Source: Datnioides undecimradiatus (taxonomy: Eukaryota; Chordata; Actinopteri; Lobotiformes; Datnioididae). From it: a stretch of 64,000 bases of DNA. Location of the stretch: positions 1,454,001-1,518,000 of the forward strand of contig WARS01000031.1 in assembly GCA_008933995.1 (NCBI GenBank). Direction: 5' to 3'. Below are positions 11,801 through 27,500 of this stretch, one piece after another (the stretch's first letter is position 1; each line of letters begins with the position of its first letter). The notes beneath the pieces are model-generated. The model was not told the DNA's origin. It saw only the letters and a program-made list of their open reading frames with translations, and ran no database searches. The position numbers were made by a program, and so were the translations under genes.

Positions 11801-14800
11801 TATCGGACATCTTGGTCCACTAGAAGGTATTTAAAAAAATAAAAAGCAAGGTTTTATCACACAAACGATACTTGTGTAAACAGTGAAGACATTATCTATG
11901 CAGTCAGTCTGGAAGAGACAAGTGGACGTGTGCTTGTTTATCTTTTTTATTGTGAACTGTGCGCTATTTTCTTTGGTAAGATAGAAAACATTTTTTGATT
12001 GATATAGATGATGACTGAATTAGTTGGGTGCTTAAAGGAAGAAAGAAAGGGATAAGGTTTGAAGCAGTCATTTTTTAATATTTCATTTTGAATTTTTCCA
12101 CATAAACATGTCATATGAAACCAGAGAAGATGTAAAAGAACATAAAACGTCAGCAGATGTTTGTCAGTGGACAGAAAAAAAACAACTATGCATTTTTACA
12201 TTCCGTCCACCTTTAACAGCTAATTCTTCATGTGACTGCAGTGCTTGGTGGCTGCCAACAGGGGGCAGTGTAGTATATCACACAGGGAGTTCATTGTCTC
12301 ATAATAAGTGTGTAGAAGGCTTAAGTGTTTTCAGGTTTGACACAAATAGCAGAGCATAAGAAGTGTCCTTGGGCATATTGCACATCCTGTTCTTTATTGT
12401 TTATTTCCTGTTCCTTATTAGCAGCTTGCTTTCTTTCATCTTGCAAGTCATTCAGGAGGTTAGTTACCTTGGAAACGGGTGGCAGCGGACTCTCTCAAAG
12501 AGAAGAAGATATCACACATGACAGTGGGACACCGAACGCCAGAAGTGGTGATGACGTTGAAGATGCGGTCCACATAATGACGAAGGTTTTCCTGAGGAGT
12601 GGAGCAGGGAAAAGGTGTCAGACAGTGAGCACACACACACAAACAAACAAACGTGCAGAAAAACTTTCTTACCCTGTTGGTCTCGAGGTTCTCAGACTCT
12701 TTGAGTTTGACCGGGTCAATTTCACAGGGTTTGTGATCTGTGCAGATCTGTGAAGGTTTATAGGAGTATTGAAACATCCATTCATAATTGATTCAGCAAA
12801 ATATTCTTGACTTGTTACTTGAATTTAATCGAGAGATAAGAAGAGTCTGACTTCCGCTATAACAAAGAAGTGAATACTCTGAATAACAGAAAACAACAAT
12901 TGACATACCTCATCTATGATGGGTTTGAGTGTGACTTGTAGATAATGCATTCCTGCTAACTTCATGGTCTCATCAATGCACTTGGATGTCAACGAGTTTC
13001 CCCGGAAAATGGTGTTAGGATCCCTGCACAGAGAGGCAGTGTGTGTTTATTTGTACAAATCAAAAGTGCAACTTAATAAACAACACGATTTCATAATAGT
13101 TATTCATTAAATAAATAACATTGCTGCGGCTGCCTGTAATTCTCACTTTAAAATCAAAATGTTGAGCCAGCTGGTGTCTGCATACAACCTGATTACCCAA
13201 TTTTTAACATCACTTTATTAATAATCTCCCTCTGCTGTTACAAATGCACATTAGAGGATGTCCACAAAATGGGGGATGACTTTAACCAACAGCTGGCACG
13301 GCTGTTTAACTGCATTGTGAGACGTATGGGCTGTTGAACGGTGGTATCTGTTTCCTTCCAAAGGGGAAAAATACGGGACACTCACTGTGTGCGGTTGACT
13401 TCAGCGTGAGCGATGGCGCTGATGAAAGGCACAATCTTGCCATAGTGAAGAAACAGGCGCACAAGGGGAATGGCGGCTTCTTGTTTCTCTCGACACACCT
13501 CCCCCAGAATATGAGCTGTGGACGCCGACACGGGCTGAAGAGAGAGGTAAACATGTAGCTAGTATTGTGCAGTCAGCAGCACTGCACGACACCAAAGTAC
13601 GTCTGAGCAGAGCAGAGACACTTACACATACCCCTACATTCACAGAGTGCAGCAGTAGATCTCTGAGGGGTGTGTAGTGCTCGGAGGGGAAAACGTGGTC
13701 CTCAGTGTAAACGATATTCAGGCGCAGAGAGCCGAGCTCCTCTACCTTCACTGACTTCCCTCCATTCTCTCTGGGCTGGAGAAAGTACCTGGAAAAGAAG
13801 GTTTAAAACATCAGACCAATCAGATGTTGCCACTGATAAGATTTTGATGAAGCATGATAATTGTGATTTTTAAAAGTAGGCAGATGGGTTGACAGCAAAG
13901 TGAATATTAGACTTTGTTTCCTCAGGTGTCCAGAAACATGACTCCAAACAAACCGCAGTCCCCTCAATCAAGCTAAAAATCAGGTTATGAAGGTTAAATG
14001 TGTCATTAAGATCTGGAAAACTATATTTCTGAGTCTATTCTCATTAAATGTAAGAAGAGAATTGTTCTACTCTGAAATACACTGTACTAACTCCACAGTT
14101 TTTACTCTACATTTCTAATGCAGTGCTTCTGTCATTCATGGAGGCAAAGTGTTGAGTTTTCCAAAAGAAACATGTTGTCAGAGGGAAAACACAAAAACGG
14201 GCTGTTGGGTCAGCAATGTTGGAAAAAAGGCATTCATGCGCAGCAAAATGTACCCTGGTTGAATAAAAAACTTTAAAAAAGGTCTGATGTCAATGTTGAT
14301 GCATGTTGCTATGGCTCTGCTGTTGCTACAGCAACGCATACTCAGAATGTCAATGATAATGAAATCAAACCCACCCAGCCCCAGCAGGGGTACAGCACAG
14401 CTCTTGTTCAGTGGAAAAACCATAAAACAGACCTGAAATGAGAGGGGTGTGTGTGAGAGGAGATAGCGTGATGAGTGTGTGATGTTCCCCTCACCATGCA
14501 TCGTGGACCCCAGCCTGACCCAGGACCCGCAGAGGAACACGCACGCCTCCCAGGAACTCATCACCGAACTTCAGGTTGCTGGCGTTCCACAGATCCACCC
14601 TGCACACAAACCAGAGGGTTCATTTCAAACATGGGAGAAGCTTTAAACAGCACCAAGTTCACACTGTCGCCTAAACCTCTGCGAACAGCTGGAGGCTCAC
14701 CTCAGTGCCAGCTTGTCTACATCCTCTTCTTCCACATCAAACTGCCGCTTTGTGTAGCTTAATGGCCGCGTCACCTAGACATGGAGACAGTAGACGCATT

Positions 14801-17800
14801 TAGAATGAACTGTGTAGAAGTCAGTATTGCCTTTAGGGTCACGTACATCCCAGAAATTACAAGTTGGTGGAAACAGGCAGTGAACATGGAGATGACTGCT
14901 AAACCTTAGTTTCTTTGAAAAAAATTGACAAGCAATGTGTTAAAGTTAAATCTGAAAAAAATATTTATCTAAAGATTAATAAATAAAGACTAATAAATAA
15001 AGAACATAAATGAAATTTGCAGCCCGAATGAGAGATCATATGTCACTCTTACATCCCAAGCAATATGAGAGCTTTTATAGTGTAGAAAACCTCCTTTTCT
15101 TTACACATTTCCACATTTCTTGTTGCAATTTGTTGCTGTTTCGTTTATAAGTAGGCCAAAATGAGCCCTGACCCAGAATTTTCAGCGATCACACTGTGGC
15201 AGGAACTGGTGAAGTATAGAGCAATAAAAAAAAAGTGAAATTCAAAACAATAAAAAAGGACAACCACATGACAGAAACATGATAGATGGGACTGTGTTTG
15301 CGTGTGGACGCGGACCTCTGTGTGTGACTCAGAGGGAGGCTGCAGGCAGAAAGTGCCACAGGGTATGCAGGGTCCTCATCCCGCTCATGTGGTGGTGGGG
15401 AATAAATGAGACGGTCTTGTCAGATAGAAATCAATGGGGCAGATTGTTTGGTGGTTTGTCCGAATCAATCATACTCTTGTCCTACTGTCTTGTAGCACTG
15501 CAGCGGGGAGGCCAGAGGGAGGGGCGACACAAAAATGTCAGCAGTGCTGCTGGTGATCGAGGGTTAACGGGGGCAGCGTGAAAGGGAGTTAGTGTGTGAA
15601 TGTGTGCATTAAAAATATCTATAAATATAAACTCATGAATACAAAAGAATGAAAACTGTTTTCAAACATTCACACACAAAAAACATATACTGCTAACGTT
15701 AACATGTTTGCTTTTGCTAGATTTTCTGAACTTTTATTTTATATCTATGCTTTTTTGTTTTAAATAAACATACACCAACTAGTTAAGCTGGGAGTCATTT
15801 TCACTTTGTATGAATATGATGAAAAGATGATCTTTATCATTATTCTAGCTCATGTTTTGGAGGAAGTCTGTGATAAACAGCAAACGGATGTTGTGAAAAC
15901 TTTAAAACCAAATATCTCATCCACAAACCAAAAACCACAATAACAGACAGAACTTTACAATCCCAAAGTCACAGCGTGAAATAAGGGGAAGCAAATTAAA
16001 ATTAAAATTCATAAGAAATCTATGTAGCTCTACATATTTCGTTTATTTATTTTGATATAAGTCACTTTGGTACAGGTTTCAGTGTTTGGTTATCAAAGGC
16101 CCTGTACATCCACAGAGATGTTTCCATTTAAGGTACTTTGGTTAATTAGATTCATGCTTAGACTTTTCAGTGTTCAATGGTCCAGCATCAGGGACTAACC
16201 TCATTAATGCCCTTGTGAGCCAATCCCTGCAGTCAGGTACCAAAATCAGAAGCTATGGGCTGTATCTGTCTCTTTCAGTGCAAGTAACTCACTCGGGATT
16301 TGACTTTTCACTCACAACACCTCTTTATAATGAGAGGTTATATAAGTTTATTAACGTGTTAAAAAAAATCACACATACCTCAAAATAAAAAACATCCTCA
16401 AACTGTGGATTGTTGGTTTTCCTCTTCACCTTTGTCTTCTTGGCTTCTGACCTGAGAGAGAGAAGGCAGACAGAAATGTGACCACATGTTCATGCAAACT
16501 TATTCCAGGCCTTGAAAAAAGTTGCATATGGTTAATTTTGAAATCACGCCCACGTCCTGTGTGAGTTATCTGACCTTGACGGTCCTAGTAAGGAGACAGC
16601 AGCGTAGGGATCACACTGGCCATTGACGATTGGTAGACCCTGGCACTCCAACACTCTGTGGAAACACACATGAGCCATTAATGCATAATCACGCTACTGT
16701 ACAAGCACAGACTTTTACATACTCACACACACAGACACACCTGTAACACATTAATGTGGTGCATGTTTTAATGCACCATTAGCAAAGTATGATCTCATCC
16801 AGTGCTTAAGTACTTAAGTAAAGCTGAATGGTGAAATTTAAAAAAAAAACCAAACTACACAAGGTACTTTCACAACATTTTATTACGCTAAAACATGTAT
16901 AATTATACTAATATACTTTTTCTGTAATAAGTAAGAGTTGGATGCTTAACTGTTGTCTATAAGATAAAGAGATAAACTGGCAGCGTAATAAAAAGAACAA
17001 GTAAAACGATCTTCACATGTTAAATGTCATCCGACACAGAAATCAATCCGAACATACTCTCAGAGGACTCTTAGAGCTCTATTAAGCTTCGTGTTATCAC
17101 TTAATCAAATAACTGATGTGAAAGGGTCGCCAGTGCTGCCAAGACCAGTGAGATCTGACACCGACAAAGCTTTTTAGCCTCATTTTAGCTCAAAAAGACA
17201 GAGTGACAGCATAAGCTCTCATCAGTCCGGCTAAACAGTACCACATAAAGTTATTTCCATTAAATAAGTTGAATCTATACTACCTGGCCTGCATGAGAAA
17301 AACACTGGTATGATAATTCTACAGTTGTGATTTTATAAGTTTGTTTTGACGTGTTTCTGCTGCCTTGTGGTAGAAAAAAAAGACTTAATGAAGCTTTAAT
17401 TTCATCAAAAGTTCTAATCTGAGTGAACACATAGACATACGCTTCATTGTAATCATGTGTAGTGTTTGAGTGGCTGAAAGAGACGTTTGCATAGTCACCA
17501 AAAACTACATCTAAAAGGAGCATCATATCGAAAAATCCAGTCAACCGCCCCCCTGTTCACAGACATAAAACATCTGGTCCATTCACACTGAAACTTACTC
17601 CTACACTGGGAGTCCTTACTAGTAAATTTTGGACCATGTTAATAGCCCACTGAGAGTTTTCTCAGCATGTGAAAGCGGCCCCTGGTGTCAGTGTTAGGTG
17701 CGTCTGTGTGTATGAAGGGTAGAGAGCGGGACAGATGAAAAGAGATGGAGGGAAATAATTCCATTTGAGCTGCTGGCGCAGAGTTGTGCCAATTTTAAAT

Positions 17801-18458
17801 CCTGTGTGATCCAGCAACTACATACGCGGCACAAAGACAACTTGAGAGAAGCCAGACAAAAATAAAATGAAAAGCAGAGGGGACCATGTTTTGAGGAAAA
17901 TGAACAGACTCCCGACTCTATGGTAGAGGGATCAGGACGTAAGGGAGATGTAGAAAACAAAGCTCAGGTAGGATTTAATCCTCAAATGTAGGTTCAGAGT
18001 AAGACTCAAACATCTCAGGTCACCAAAGGATATAAAAAAGCAGAATAGATCATTTTCTTTCTTTATAAATCCCATTGCATACATTCATGCATGGAAAGAT
18101 TAATGCATATTTATATTCAAAATAGTGTTTGTAAAGTATTAATATATGTTCTAGTCTGAAAGTTCAGGGCAGACAGAGGTGTGAAACACAGATGTTTTGT
18201 ATCACACACCTTGCTTTCATGGGAAGAATCTATCAATCTATCTATCTTTATCTCTCTCTCTCTCTCTCTTCCTGCCTAATGACATCATGCTGTAAGGGGA
18301 TTAGCGCCCAAACAGGACAGGACACCCAGCAGGACGAATCACTTCCTGTGTGTCATGGTGATGCACCACTACTCACACCGCATGATGAATTACACAGCAA
18401 ATCGCTGCGCTGCCCACAGCTGAAGTGAAACACATGCAAGAGCTTGCACCATCCTGCT

Positions 18459-18531
<73 letters not shown>

Positions 18532-21500
18532 ACATATACCCAGGTTCCTAATAAGGAATAAGGAGTGGGCTGGGTTAAGCATCACTAATGCCAGAGCGCT
18601 TCCTGTCCAATAAGCTTGTTTATATAACCCCTGCTTGCCCTACTATCCAGCCCTCTCTCTCCCGCTCTCTCATCACCGCTGTGAGCTCTGACATGCCAGA
18701 CAGTGGTGGTGAGGCAGACTTATTTGTTTTAGTCGACATTACTCATATTAGGTTAATGTGCTTCTACTCTGCTCCCACGAATCCTGTCAAGTACAATTTC
18801 ATTCAAATAACACAGAAAGGAATTACATCACGGTGCCAAAAACCACACACAAAAAGCGGATGTGATTATGCATCAGTGTCATTGACGGGTGCACTCTTCC
18901 AAGTAAGTGAAATGAAATTTAAAATCTAAAGGGACATAAATATCTTCCAAACGTATTTCGGTAAACAGATGCTTCCTGTCCTCGGATGTCATTAACAGTG
19001 TTGCGCAACCAATAGCATGTCTGTCTATCAGCATTTTCCAGTCGTGGGAGAAGTTGCTATTTTACTCAAGTAAACCTGAAAATACCACCCTGTAAAAATA
19101 CTCCATTACAAGGTAAAGATATGCATTCAAAGTATTACTTAAAGGGAAAGGATCACTGTAAAAGGCTGGCCATCCAGGGTGCGCTGCATGAAATCTGATA
19201 AGTTGCCTCAGGCGATGTCACTTAAGTCAGGGTCAGTTGGAGCTGACTACATTTAGTAATTTTAAAAACTATTATGCTTTATTAAAGAATATACAAAGTG
19301 GCATCAAATGTAAATAGATGGTGTAATTTTCCTACTTGGATTCTTTCAATGGATTTGTTTGGTTTGTAAAGTTCAATGGACACAGCTCTCTCTCTCTCTC
19401 TCTGTCTCCCTCATACACGTGTCTTCCTAGAGAAATCTGACTAGATTTCTCTCTCCTGCTCCTTACCCACAATGTGCTCTGGGAACGGAGCCACGCTGGC
19501 TCATCATTACACTTTACTGCTGCATGTTACTGAGGAAGAGCTGGGAGCAAATGAGCGCACACACATAAACACAGAAAATCCATCCGTAAGCATGTCATTG
19601 ATCCTCTGCAAATACTGAAGTTCATGCATCACATGCGTGTATAATCACATTTTACACACACAACAGCACAAACGGACACAATATAGTGAGGGCAGATTAA
19701 GAGTTCATGACTTCCTCATCCACCATGGATTGATTCACAGAGTGAAAAGCAGATTTATTCTAAACAAAAAGCTCTAACCTCCAACCATGTCACCTTCAGT
19801 AAAAACCTGTTGCCCAGCAACAAGCCATGCACCTTGGATCTAGGATGATGGGTTGTATTGAGTAAATGCATCCATTGTACGTACAGCACGCTATTAAAAT
19901 CCAACATTAAAACAAAAAAAGTCATGTCTATGAGATGTGAACTGCGTCCTGCCAGCAGTCCCACACTTTATAGATGTGAAATTTACAGTTGTGTGACCTC
20001 AGACCTGTCTGTGATGACACAAAATAAAAATCAAAACGATGACGCAATCATGCATGTCCAAAATTTCAATTTAGTACTCGTGTGTATTTAGTTAACGACT
20101 GAGTATTCGTAGGGCACTTTGGGCTGAAAGCTAGTGTCAGGAAGCTAACTTGCTCACAATAAAATGCCCAATATGCTGATGTTCAGCAGGAACGGCACTA
20201 GCTTTGTAGGTTTTTGGGTCATAAATGAAGTGAGATTTAGGTGTCAGTCATCAGGATTTATCCTCTGTGCGTCAAAAATGTCTGTACAAAATGTTACAGC
20301 AATCCACCCAACTGGTTTTGAGATACTTGAGTTTGGTCAGACGTGGTGGACCAAATGACACTGCAATCTCAAAAGCCTCACTTCTGGTCTGATCTTATAA
20401 AGACAAGAAGTCTATTTCTATATTTTTCTATATTTTTCTGTGAACAGAGGAAACTCAATCTTTGGGGCTAAAGGAAATTTCTTTTTTCTTGTCTTTATAT
20501 TTACTCTGATCATTTTAACAAGACAGCACATGCTAATAATAACACAAGGTGTAGAACTGCTGTGTATAAATAAAATGTGTAAAGTAAAATAAAAAGCTAA
20601 GAATTCTATGTGTGTGTGTGTGTATGTGTGTGCAGAGTATTACCGCGTGGCTAGTTTATGGTTGATGACTCCACTGTCTGTGATGACTTCACTCAGACGC
20701 AGCTCCAGGTGCACTTTTCCCTGCAGAGCACAAAAATAGACATTTTTTATGCGCACACTTACTTCTAAATTAAAATGTTCAACATTCTGCAGAGCACTCA
20801 TGAACGCCTCAGCGTCTGCGTAACGCCAGTGTCCACCGCACAGCCAGGTGCACAGTGACAGGTAGGATGGTCACTGTCCCGTGAAAACCTGTTTTGGGCT
20901 TGGTGGCGATCCATCTGTTATTATGAATAATCCAACAGGTTCAGCCATGGGTCTCAACTTGTAAAAACATGTAAGCCTTTAAACTCACCAAACATGGCAT
21001 GGAAGTGGTTGAAACAGTTTGTCTATGAGCCAAAAAACACTTCCAAACACAAACTCCTGTGTGTATTTTTGGTATAAATACTAACAAAATGCACAAACAT
21101 AAAAAGTGGCATTCCTCCACCAATGCACACGATGTATGAAAATAGCTTCAGGCCTGAACGTCATGCTGAAGTTATTTTCCCTCTGAAGTGATTGGATTAA
21201 TGACATAATGACAGTGTAGTGCTGCAGCTGTCTAGAAAAGCTCCATTAATTAACAGCATCAGTATGCAAACTCACAGGCGTTTCTCTTTCTGACCGATTC
21301 AAGCAGAGGGAACAAACACACGCACTTACACATGTGTGCACAGGCCAAACAATGTGTCCTCTATTGAAAAGAAAAGAGAGACACTCTATCTTCCTACTTC
21401 ATTTGATCCATCTCCCTCGCTTTCTCTCTTTTCTCTCATTCTCTCACACATCCTTCCTCTCCCCGGCTCCTCGGATGAATGTGTCTCTGTTTCAGATCCC

Positions 21501-24500
21501 TGCTCCAGGGCTACACACACCCATCTGTCTGCAGATGTTACTGTTCACTGTGTATCTGACTGACTGTCTGTCTGTGTCTGTGTGAGTGTGTGCAATACTC
21601 TGTGCTGAGTGTGTGCGTTCCTGTGTGTGTATGCACATGTGTGTAACCATGTGTGTGGGTGAGTGAGACTGAGTGAATGCTGAACAGTAGAAAATGTATT
21701 AAATAAGCATTAAATGAAATATGATTACTAGACAATTTTTGAAATCACACATGAACCCATGGCAATAAAAATATGAAAAAAAGGTATTTTTCCTTGTCTT
21801 TAGCATATTTCCCCTAAAGTTAGGTCAAATATTCATATGTGTGCAAAATAACATTTATATTTTGGCTTGTTTATAACTGAGAACACCCCAATGGAAGACA
21901 CTACCTGCAAGGCAAATATAATACAGTACCTGTAAAACAGGAAAAGGTATGAAAATTCAGTTTTAAAACAAAGTGCACTGACTCATATTCTGTGCCATCT
22001 TGTTTCACAGTGTTTCAGTACAGGAACAATGTGAAACGGTGTTCTGGCTTACCAAGAAGTGGCGACAGGTGTGTGCAGCCAAGGAAAACAACAGACTTGC
22101 ACATACCAGTGACAAAAAGTAGAATGAAGTGCTAATATTAAATAATTTTGAACAATGAACATTTCGGTCAGAATTATCTGTGAATATTTCCCCAAAACAA
22201 TGGGGATGATAATGATCGGCTCTGGTCTGCTTTTAACTCCATCATTCACAAAACATGAGTGCATTTCATTTCAGTGATATACTGTTATTAAAGAAAATGC
22301 GGAAAATCAAGTGATATTGACAACAGCTGTGTGTTTGTGACCGGCTGACCGCAAACTGAGCTTGGAAGGAGGTGAACTAATGGGATCTAAAGTGTAAATG
22401 GAGAGACAGGTGACTCTGACCCTGCTGGCTCGGATGTTTCAGGTGAACACACGCTGTGTTTGTTTGGGTCCTGCCCTGCGTCAAACATTAACATGCAGAC
22501 GCACCATCACACATACTGTATGCAGGATGAGCGTCTCAGGCTGGGTGTAGTTTTACTTTGTTTTGAGATGCGTGCATTTACGTTACGTGAATTTCAATTT
22601 CATGAAAACAACTGATAACTTTATGTTTTCATTTATTTTAGCAGAAGAAGCCAAACGTTAAGGAAACTTTGTGTAACACTGGCTAAACAGCACCTCCTGT
22701 GGTCACAGTTGACAATTACACTACTGAATTCTAAAATGTGTTGAAACTGAACCTGCAGCAAAGTCATAAAGTAAGTGAACTGACCAAATAAAATTAACCA
22801 GATCCAATTACATAACAGAATCAGTCTTTGCTTACATCAGAAAACATTTGCAACCATAAATTATTTACGCTGTATCAGCAAAAACCCAGACTGTGCAGTT
22901 TCATATAAGAGCAAATAAAAATAAATTTTTTACATGGATTTAAAAAAGTCCCATCTCTAAATGTATCCTGTTTCAAATGAAGGCCTGGTTCTCGCTGCCA
23001 CTCGGTCACTGTGGTAACTTGCTGTAGTCGTACGAGCATTCGGTACCAGAAATATTTTGGTCGATTCCAGCCTCGAGGTATCGAAAACAACTTGTATTCC
23101 ACAAGACAAGAAGAAAGAATCAAGGGAGAGTGCTTTGTGATTTTTGTGAAAATGTGCAAAGGCACGAATGTGTGTGTTTTGTTTTGGGTTTTTTTTTGCA
23201 CTGACCTGCACCTCTGAGTCAGCGCTGACAGGATGGAGCTGAAACCAGGTGTCTTTGCCGTGATATTTCTGCAGGTCTTCTTTCTTCACCGCAACCTTGC
23301 CTACACACACATTAACACGCAAAGACAAATGGGTTCAAAAAACAAAACTCACTTTCCACTTTCCACCAAGCATACATGTTCAGATTGGAGCTACAACAGA
23401 CACTCAACAAACACCCCCACACACACTCACATGCCTGCTCAAATAATGTCAATCCACATGCCAATCCCCTTTTTTAATGCACGTAGGCGCCAGGTGCACA
23501 AATACTCACAGAGTGCACTGTCAGTGGCCTGGAAATAACCCTGTCATCTCAACCCTGAAACTAACCAGTTAACTTTCTGTTTACAACACCCACAAACACC
23601 CCACGCCCTCACATGAACAGGAGCAGCGATAGTATTGAAGATAAAAATCAAACCCTGACAAAGATTTTTCAGTTTGTGGTTGGTGGTCACACACAGACGT
23701 GTGAACCAATCGATATACACACTGACACACCCAATAACACCGATAAAAACATCCGCCCACACATGTTCACACACCTTTAAAAAGGCTAAAACTGCAGCGA
23801 ACATCAGATAATGTCAGCATTTTCCAGCAGTGCAAAGTTCAGAAATTATTAATTTTCTTATCAAACGTTTCAGTAGGCAGTCAGAGTTTGCCTGCGTATA
23901 AACACTTGAGGACCTTCAAGAGTGACAGCTGATCAAAGCACAGGGACTGAAGCATGGCTGGCGTCAGTCTGTGTATACCTGTGCAACTACGTCAGTGTTT
24001 GCTCTGATGGCCAGGTTTGATCGGGTGCGTGATATCATCACACTGTATTTGACAAATGCACACCTGTGACCACAGCTTACTTAACGGTTTGAATCTTTCA
24101 ACAACACAGTACACTGGTTAAAAATATGTAACAAACATAAATGTTACATTACAACGTACACATTTAACAGTGTTGTTTATTAGCAGACATATTGTTTATT
24201 TGCTCTGGAAAATAGGAACTGGCGTTGAAGTCTTGAGTGACTTCAGAGCTGCCACTTACAATTTTTGTCTATACATTGCAAGAAAAAAGTGAAAAAAGTC
24301 CCTGACACCGTTTCCAAAAAGCACAATGACACAAATCCCTATACATGTTTAACGTTTGTAAATTACAGCGACGCAGAACCTTGAAGGTTTAAGTTTTTCA
24401 GCTGAGATTTTCAGCTTGATTGTCTGGTTTTTAAAAACAACTTCATGGTTCCAGTGTGCATTTGAAAAGACAGTCACAGCGCACACAGACATTAAATGCT

Positions 24501-27500
24501 CCATGAATGGCACAAAAAACACAAATTAAAGTGGCTGTTTTATAACACAGCAGGGTGCTCCTGCTGTTTCATTAAAGTAAAAAGCTGCCTGCCGTGTTGC
24601 TTTAACTGCCGTAAAATCACAGTAAAGCCTGTATCATGAGGCTTTTCTCTCCTTCCAAACACTTACCGTGAATTAGGTCTCGATTCATTTTCCAGCCAGG
24701 GTTATGGGTACAGGGGGAGTTTACAACAGATGGAGCAGCTGTTTACTCACCGATGCTGGAGTCCCTCCTGAAGACGTCCCTGTCGAAGATGTAGAAAGAG
24801 AGATGTCTGAAGCTACGTGGGATCTCGCAGTAGAAGTCCTCCCCGTAGAACGGACTGAGGGTGAGAAGAGACAGAAGCAAAAAACTGGAATGAAATCCTC
24901 CTCTGGGCTGAACGTGTTTTACCACAAACACAAATGTAGCTTTGAGCTTGATGGGAAAGAGGGTATGTTGTGAGGGGAAAAGATGGGATTTCCAGTTTAA
25001 ATCAAGTGGCAAAAAATTAACATCTAAAATAAAAAAGATGAACCTCTGAAGTCACATCTCTGTCACACGCTCTGTACAAATTACAGTGTAAAGACGCAAC
25101 AGCAGTATACAGATACAGATACAGATATACAGCAGTAACACATCAAGCCAGTTTAATAATTTAACCAAAAATTACAAATAATCATAACAGGATACTTTTC
25201 TCGTAATTCTAAAATCTACATTTTGAGATGAGGTCCAGCTTGTTTTTTCCTCTGGTAAATGCCTCTGACTTTTCCTCTGTGAAACTTGCAGTAGGCTGAG
25301 GCTGAATTGTAAAACTCAACGAGCTGGTGACTTCCTGTCTTCAAAAGCAGGCTGTAATGGAAATGACAGGCTGTGAAGTCATTCTTCCAGATGCCTTTAT
25401 AATTAGTATAAATACGGATTTATTGATGAATGTAACATGTAACAATTGGAGCACCATTCTGACAGAATTACATAAAAGTATGAAACAGAGACATGTCATA
25501 ACTATTTTACTGCACCAGCTCCTGCTGCTCTGTGCCCTCTTTAATGCACAGTAACTATTAACTTATATCCAGTGACTGACTGGCTTACTGATATCATACA
25601 GTATAGTTAATAGTATTCAGTGTTGCCTGTGTGTTCTGGTTGGTAAAACAGACTGTAAGTGCACTACATCTTCATGCAAACATCACTCGTGTCCAAAGAT
25701 TCGATTAATCACTTGGGCAGAAAGATCGTGATGTATTTACATCCTGCTATGAATCATGTGGACTCTGCAGCTTATTTTCCTTCCACAACAGGCCTGTTTG
25801 CGTGGAAGGCACATCAACTGCACACACACAGCTTTACCTAAATGACGACCACAGAAATCATGGCAATGAGAATCTCGTGAGCTGCGCCCTCAGCGCCAGT
25901 GCTAACAATTCCTGACTTTCTCTGTTGCTTAGTAGACATAAAGACAGACAGACAGACAGATGCATGGATGGACTTTATAAATACATGAATGTAATTCAAT
26001 TAAGCAACTCTGTGTGCAGGAACATCTTTGTTGGTTCCTCATCAGCTATAGCAAATGTAATATATGTCTGCTGTCTGTGTGTGACATAAGTCAAAGTAAA
26101 TCACAATCTATTCATCCATTCATACTCTTTAAGAAGCGCTGTTATAAACATACAGCATCAGTGAAAAATGGTGATGTGTTTATTACGTTTTGGTTGAATC
26201 TTAATGTTATAATTCCACTTGTGATGCTTTCACAATATTTCCTTCATACATTTTGTCTTTAGTTTGGCATGGGGCACATACTGGCACATACATGGGACAT
26301 TTCCACTGTGTTTGTGATAATGCACCTTGATGCAGTGTTAAGAATATTTGGCATTTCCAAGATCTGCATTTGTATAAACTGTATAAGTCTGCTCGATCTT
26401 TTTGGTGAGCTTGAAACTAAGTTTAGCGTAAAAACAGATGTACAGGTTTATCTGTCGACCAATGAGGCCTGCAGCAAATTTTAACGAGATACCTATTTAT
26501 TAACTAAATACAGGCCATTAGAGAAATCTGAGATGTTTGCTCAGTGGAAGTTCAAATCAATATCATTAATAAAATTCTTTGTTTAGAATTTTTTTTCTGT
26601 ATGATTGCACATTTTTGGGGACTTTTTAGCTTTTATTAGCTTAGAGAATGGCCTGGTAGGAATTCAAAGGAGAAAAACAAATGGTGGATGACTTAAACTG
26701 GCAGCATTCGATTTAAAAAGACAGGAAATCTATGTTGTTCACATGTTTATAAGCCTGAGGTTTGAGCAGTGGTTTCATAATCACTCTTCAAGTGCGCTTC
26801 ATACCAAAGTGACTTCTCTATGATCTTGGTCCTGAACACCTCCTCTTGGTCCAGGTTGACAGTGCAGTAACAGTCCCTCATCTTGTTTGGCCCCGGGTAC
26901 GGAGGGATGTTTTTTGCTTCTCCTGCACAAAGAGGAGGGAGGAGAGAGAGCAGGAAGGACAGAGGGAGCAGTTATTATTTAGGAACGCTGTTGTAAGCAA
27001 CAACAATGTGTTTATTCAGGCACACTGCTGAAAGTGATTACTTATTTAAGAGCACTGAAAGCACGCAAAGTTGAAACGAAAATAGCATTATGCAAGTTCA
27101 CACCTGTTTTAGCTTTGAATAATCTGACAGCACGTATAATGAGCTTAGCTCTGCCGGGGTGACTACTTTTACACCGGACGCACAAATATTAAGCCGTGCT
27201 CTCAGAAACAGACACATAAGTAACAGTTACACATTCAAAACAAAATGGGAAAACTGCGTGTGCCTGTGTGTGAGTGTGCATGCGTGCGTGTGTGTTGTCA
27301 GATCTGTGAATGAAAGAATCTGTGTGGGACATTTCCTGCTGAAGCTCAATCTGTTCATCAAACGTGTGTGACAGATAACACTCCCTTTGACAAGAATGTG
27401 GTCCAACCACCCACCAAGACACACACACACACACGCACACACCCAGGTGGTGCTCCAGTCCCTCTGGAGCAATATATTTTCCTTTATGAAGCCATGGATC

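Noticed and set aside
13334-13558. Plus-strand frame opposite rasa3 exon 11
   Set aside because: Antisense shadow of the exon; the minus strand gives a clear RasGAP sequence.
18353-18585. Cysteine-valine-rich minus-strand frames
   Set aside because: Translation of the CA microsatellite, not protein-coding.
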